DNA from: Hypomyces perniciosus
Lineage: Eukaryota > Ascomycota > Sordariomycetes > Hypocreales > Hypocreaceae
DNA length: 64,000 bases
Direction of reading: 5' to 3'
Assembly (NCBI GenBank): GCA_008477525.1
Contig: SPDT01000015.1
Coordinates: forward strand, 172,666 to 236,665
Under the pieces are notes generated by a model that did no database searches, was not told the origin of the DNA, and worked only from the letters and a program-made list of their open reading frames with translations. This document shows, in pieces, positions 61,140-64,000 of the stretch; position 1 is the stretch's first letter; every line of letters begins with the position of its first letter. The translations under genes and the position numbers were made by a program.

Positions 61140-63455
61140 AACATTAATATTAACAGTAACAGCAGTATAGCTTCTACTGTAAATATTACGCTTCCGACTA
61201 ATTCCCTTTATATTGCGTGTTTGTTAGTTAACAGTAAAATCGCAGAAAAAGAATACTTTATTAGTAAAGCATGGTTGTAGTCGCCCCTTAAAGGTAGCTC
61301 GTCGCGGCATTAGTTGCTTAGCTGGCTGAGCGGCCATGCCTATTACTGCTCCTGCGCCGGCTAGTCCAGCTTCCTCTTTATTGAGCTCGGGGTATAACCC
61401 TTCTGTCGACTTTCCCGCTGCCTTCCGGGCAGTAATGGCCGCTCTTTGGCCTGCTTCTTGTGCTTTTGCCCCGGCCCTTGCCCCTCTTGCTGCTGCTGCT
61501 GCTTCTGCCTCTGCTACCGCTGCTGCCCCTGCTGCCGTGCTGTTGTCCCCTCCTTGTAAGGGTTATCTAAAGTCGGCAATCGCTAGTAAGGGAGACTTCT
61601 CCTAGTGTGTTTCCGTCGCCTGCTCTTGGCGGTGCGCTGCTTGCTTTGGTGGTAATCACTGATATGCCCCCTAGTAAGCTCCTCTTTGATTTGCTTGCGT
61701 TATTCTATCTAATTATATACTTTATAGTTGTTTAGTGCTCGCACCAATTACATACTGGCTCTTTTAAGCTGTAAATAAAGAGGATAACCAGGTAAGTATA
61801 CTCTCTTTTTTTTATATACTTATAAGCTTATATAATTAAATAGTAACCTAGTATAAAAAGGCATTGCGCCTTTAATTTAACCTATTAAAGGAGGAGAATT
61901 TAGTTTACTTTAAAAAGGCTGCTGCTTTAGGCAGCAGCGATAATAACAATAATGCCTTTTACGTATAAGCGTATAAAGGCTAGAAAGCTTTTAAAGAATA
62001 ATTATTACAGTAATAGAATACGCCCCCTATAGTATATAGCTTATAGGCCAGAATTAACCAGTTTCCTGTATTTTTATATATTTTATTCCAGTAATTATAT
62101 ATCTATTAAATTTAATAGTACTTTAAAATACTTAAAGCATTACTATAGTAAAGCTTTAATAAGCCTATTAGTAAATATAAAGTTAATAAAAAAATAAAAA
62201 ACTATAAATAATCCTTTCTAGTACTTTTGCTAAAGTTATATATTTTATATATTAATATAATACAGGTAAATATTAATTTATATACTTTTTTTTAATTATA
62301 AAATATATAATTAATTAATTATTATAATTAATATTTTAATTAGCGCTAAAGTTAAATTTTATCTTTTAAAAAAGGCAATATAACTTATAGCCTTTTTTAT
62401 TATTTAAGTAAAGGCAAGTAGCTTAGCTTTTATTATAAATATATTAATAGTGCTTTAATATATTATATTCTATAAAATAAAGCTTAAAAAAAGTATAATA
62501 AAATACCTTTAAGATAATCTTTAAGTATCTATATTATTAATAAAGGAAGTATTACTTAAAGCAGTTAAAACCTATATTTCCCTGCGCCCTCTATATTAAA
62601 AAGCTAAAAAACACTATATATATAAATAGCAGATTAATTAGTTAACTGCTTTAATATAATTTTTGCTAGGGTTAATTAAAAACTATAATAAAGCCAAGGC
62701 GCTATAAGCTATATTAGGCTTTATTATAATAGCTATATACAGCATTAATCCTACTTTCTTTTAATATATCTTAATACTTACTTTTAAAGCTTATAATATA
62801 CTTTTTTAAAGCTTTATAACAGGTATTAAAATTATAGGAAACTATATTCCTTTATTAAGCCTAAATTATTTCGCAATTTTCTTAAAATAAGTTTTATAGG
62901 AAAAGTATATTTTATACTTTATATAATTTTAAGTAATTTTAATCTTTAAAAACTACTATATATTTCCTTTACTATGAAGATTATACTTGACTTTTAAAGT
63001 GTTTAGTAATTTAATATAAAGAGCTTTATTATTATAATAATATATAATTAAGATATTATTTATATAGAATATAATAAAGTTTTTTTCAGTTTTATTATAA
63101 AAGAGATAAGGCTTTTTAAAGCTTAAGATTAACCTTTATTGCCTTAAAGTTAAAGATAGTTTATTAAACTATAGCTTTAGCGAGTCCTTTAAGCTATTTA
63201 AAGCTTTTGTAAGCTTTAAATAAATATTTAGCTGCTTAAAACCCTTAAAGTTTATATATAATTAGTTTTAAATTCCTATCCTTTAAACTATTAAGAAAAG
63301 TATTTTTAATATTATATTACTTTAATTAAAAATTAAATTTTACTATAAAAGTAATAAATATATAAAAAAAAATACGCTGCTAATATAGTTATATATATAC
63401 TTTCTATAATAAAGCGCTTTTATAAATCCCTATAAACTATAAAATAAACTTTATA
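61140..63455 (-). repeat. Right arm of a subtelomeric inverted duplication (copia pol end plus flank)
   Basis: Read on the minus strand, 63455 down to about 62224 matches 1-1240 of the window, and about 62223 down to 61140 matches 19987 to about 21090. The match is base by base apart from C/T and G/A differences. Minus-strand reading gives degraded Ty1/copia reverse transcriptase and RNase H text (YINNIL, equivalent to YVDDIL, near 63052-63070), then the pol end, a purine-rich tract near 62021 and a GC-rich flank with an alanine-rich frame. This copy is uninterrupted, so it shows the state of the left copy before element A1 landed in it. The inner edge is approximate, because similarity fades near 61140. 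Confidence 0.85.
61336..61605 (+). CDS. Alanine-rich 89-codon frame of unknown function
   Basis: It starts at ATG 61336 and ends at TAG 61603-61605. The protein has an N-terminal Pro/Ala/Ser segment (MPITAPAPASPASSLLSS), a short mixed part (YNPSVDFPAAFRAVMAALWP), a run of Ala from GCT/GCC codons, and a basic tail (GYLKSAIASKGDFS). No domain, signal peptide or membrane segment is evident. This is the most GC-rich spot within 20 kb and shows little RIP, while its inverted twin (20865-20590) is RIP-altered but still open. It lies in the duplicated subtelomeric segment, opposite in strand to the copia relic. It may be a real short gene or a GCN-repeat artefact. Confidence 0.35.
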   Translation: MPITAPAPASPASSLLSSGYNPSVDFPAAFRAVMAALWPASCAFAPALAPLAAAAASASATAAAPAAVLLSPPCKGYLKSAIASKGDFS

Positions 63456-63872
63456 GTATTTTAAATTTCTATTTTAGTTAAATTTATAAATAAAAACCTA
63501 ATATATTTATAATAGCTTTATTATTACCTTTAAAGTATAGTATCTTTTATTAGGTTCCTTTTATATACAGAGAATTAATTTTATTATATATAGCTTACTT
63601 AAATTTATTTTTAAATAAGTGTTTTATAAACTTTTTCTAGTCTTTTAGCAGTTTCGCTAAATTCTCTTAATAAACAGTTAATTTATTAAAAGCTATACTT
63701 TTCTAAAAGGAAGATTTATAGTCTATTATTATATTAAAAACAATAAATACTATTTCTGTACTTTTTAATTTATTATTTATTAACTTTTATTAATTAAGTA
63801 GCAGTTAATATAGTATTAAATTAAAAAGCCTAGTAATTATTAAATATATATTAGGCTTAGTATCCGTAAAAA
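63456..63872. other. Telomere-adjacent spacer, RIP-degraded
   Basis: This is about 420 bp of AT-rich sequence between the part of the right subtelomere that is duplicated at the start of the window and the first TTAGGG unit. It has no reading frame. It is the only subtelomeric stretch here whose counterpart would lie outside the window, upstream of base 1. Confidence 0.6.
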
Positions 63873-64000
63873 TAGGGTTAGGGTTAGGGTTAGGGTTAGG
63901 GTTAGGGTTAGGGTTAGGGTTAGGGTTAGGGTTAGGGTTAGGGTTAGGGTTAGGGTTAGGGTTAGGGTTAGGGTTAGGGTTAGGGTTAGGGTTAGGGTTA
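63873..64000 (+). repeat. Telomeric repeat array (TTAGGG)n
   Basis: About 21 uninterrupted copies of TTAGGG run to the last base, in the orientation of a right chromosome end (G-rich strand 5'->3' toward the terminus). There are no degenerate units even at the inner edge. TTAGGG is the telomere repeat of most filamentous ascomycetes. The array marks the window as a true chromosome end, or a telomere-capped contig end. Confidence 0.98.

Noticed and set aside
1..64000. CRISPR array, rRNA or complete tRNA genes
   Set aside because: Repeats seen are LTRs, a telomere array and two short minisatellites. No spaced direct repeats of CRISPR type, no rRNA text and no full cloverleaf were found; the genome is fungal.

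Overview
The window is the end of a chromosome of a filamentous ascomycete (Pezizomycotina). It finishes in a TTAGGG array (63873-64000) reading outward. About 85% is extremely AT-rich, TpA-saturated sequence in which almost every old reading frame is broken by TAA/TAG codons that replace CAA/CAG/TGG. This is the signature of repeat-induced point mutation (RIP) acting on transposons. The species cannot be fixed from the sequence alone.

Layout. (1) Bases 1-1240, continued at 19987-~21090, are part of a Ty1/copia element plus flank. They are an inverted copy of ~61140-63455, beside the telomere. (2) That copy is split by a three-level nest of Ty3/gypsy elements: A1 (1241-19981, +), which holds B (2863-14905, -), which holds C1 (8933-14366, -). 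LTR lengths match within each pair (172, 162 and 226 bp) and 5-bp target duplications can be read at all three levels. (3) 21.1-33.5 kb is a scrambled block: a copia remnant (F), a 581-bp solo LTR, inverted and direct pieces of an LTR element (G), a 5'-truncated second A element (A2, -) and a solo A LTR. (4) 33.5-41.1 kb is a gene island of near-normal base composition. (5) 41.76-58.3 kb holds gypsy elements D, C2 and a fragment H, all on the minus strand. (6) 58.3-61.1 kb is unexplained repeat DNA, followed by the inverted subtelomeric copy, a ~420-bp spacer and the telomere.

The island looks like a graveyard of surface, secreted and housekeeping genes with one apparently intact survivor. 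It has a GPI-anchored-type protein that has lost its N-terminus; a protein-L-isoaspartate methyltransferase gene whose exons still join in frame but which has a TAA codon and has lost its GDGR motif; the C-terminal exon of a second GPI-type protein; a frameshifted CHAT-domain protein; and a two-exon gene for a 69-residue cysteine-rich secreted protein, which appears intact. Two DNA-level parasites follow: the 3' end of a Tad-like LINE with an RNase H domain, whose end lies within ~150 bp of the secreted-protein start codon, and the C-terminal end of a Tc1/mariner transposase. A 22-23 bp repeat occurs at both edges of the island.

No tRNA, rRNA or CRISPR was found. Only the small secreted protein gene is a convincing intact host gene. 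Everything else is a transposon, a remnant or unassigned sequence.
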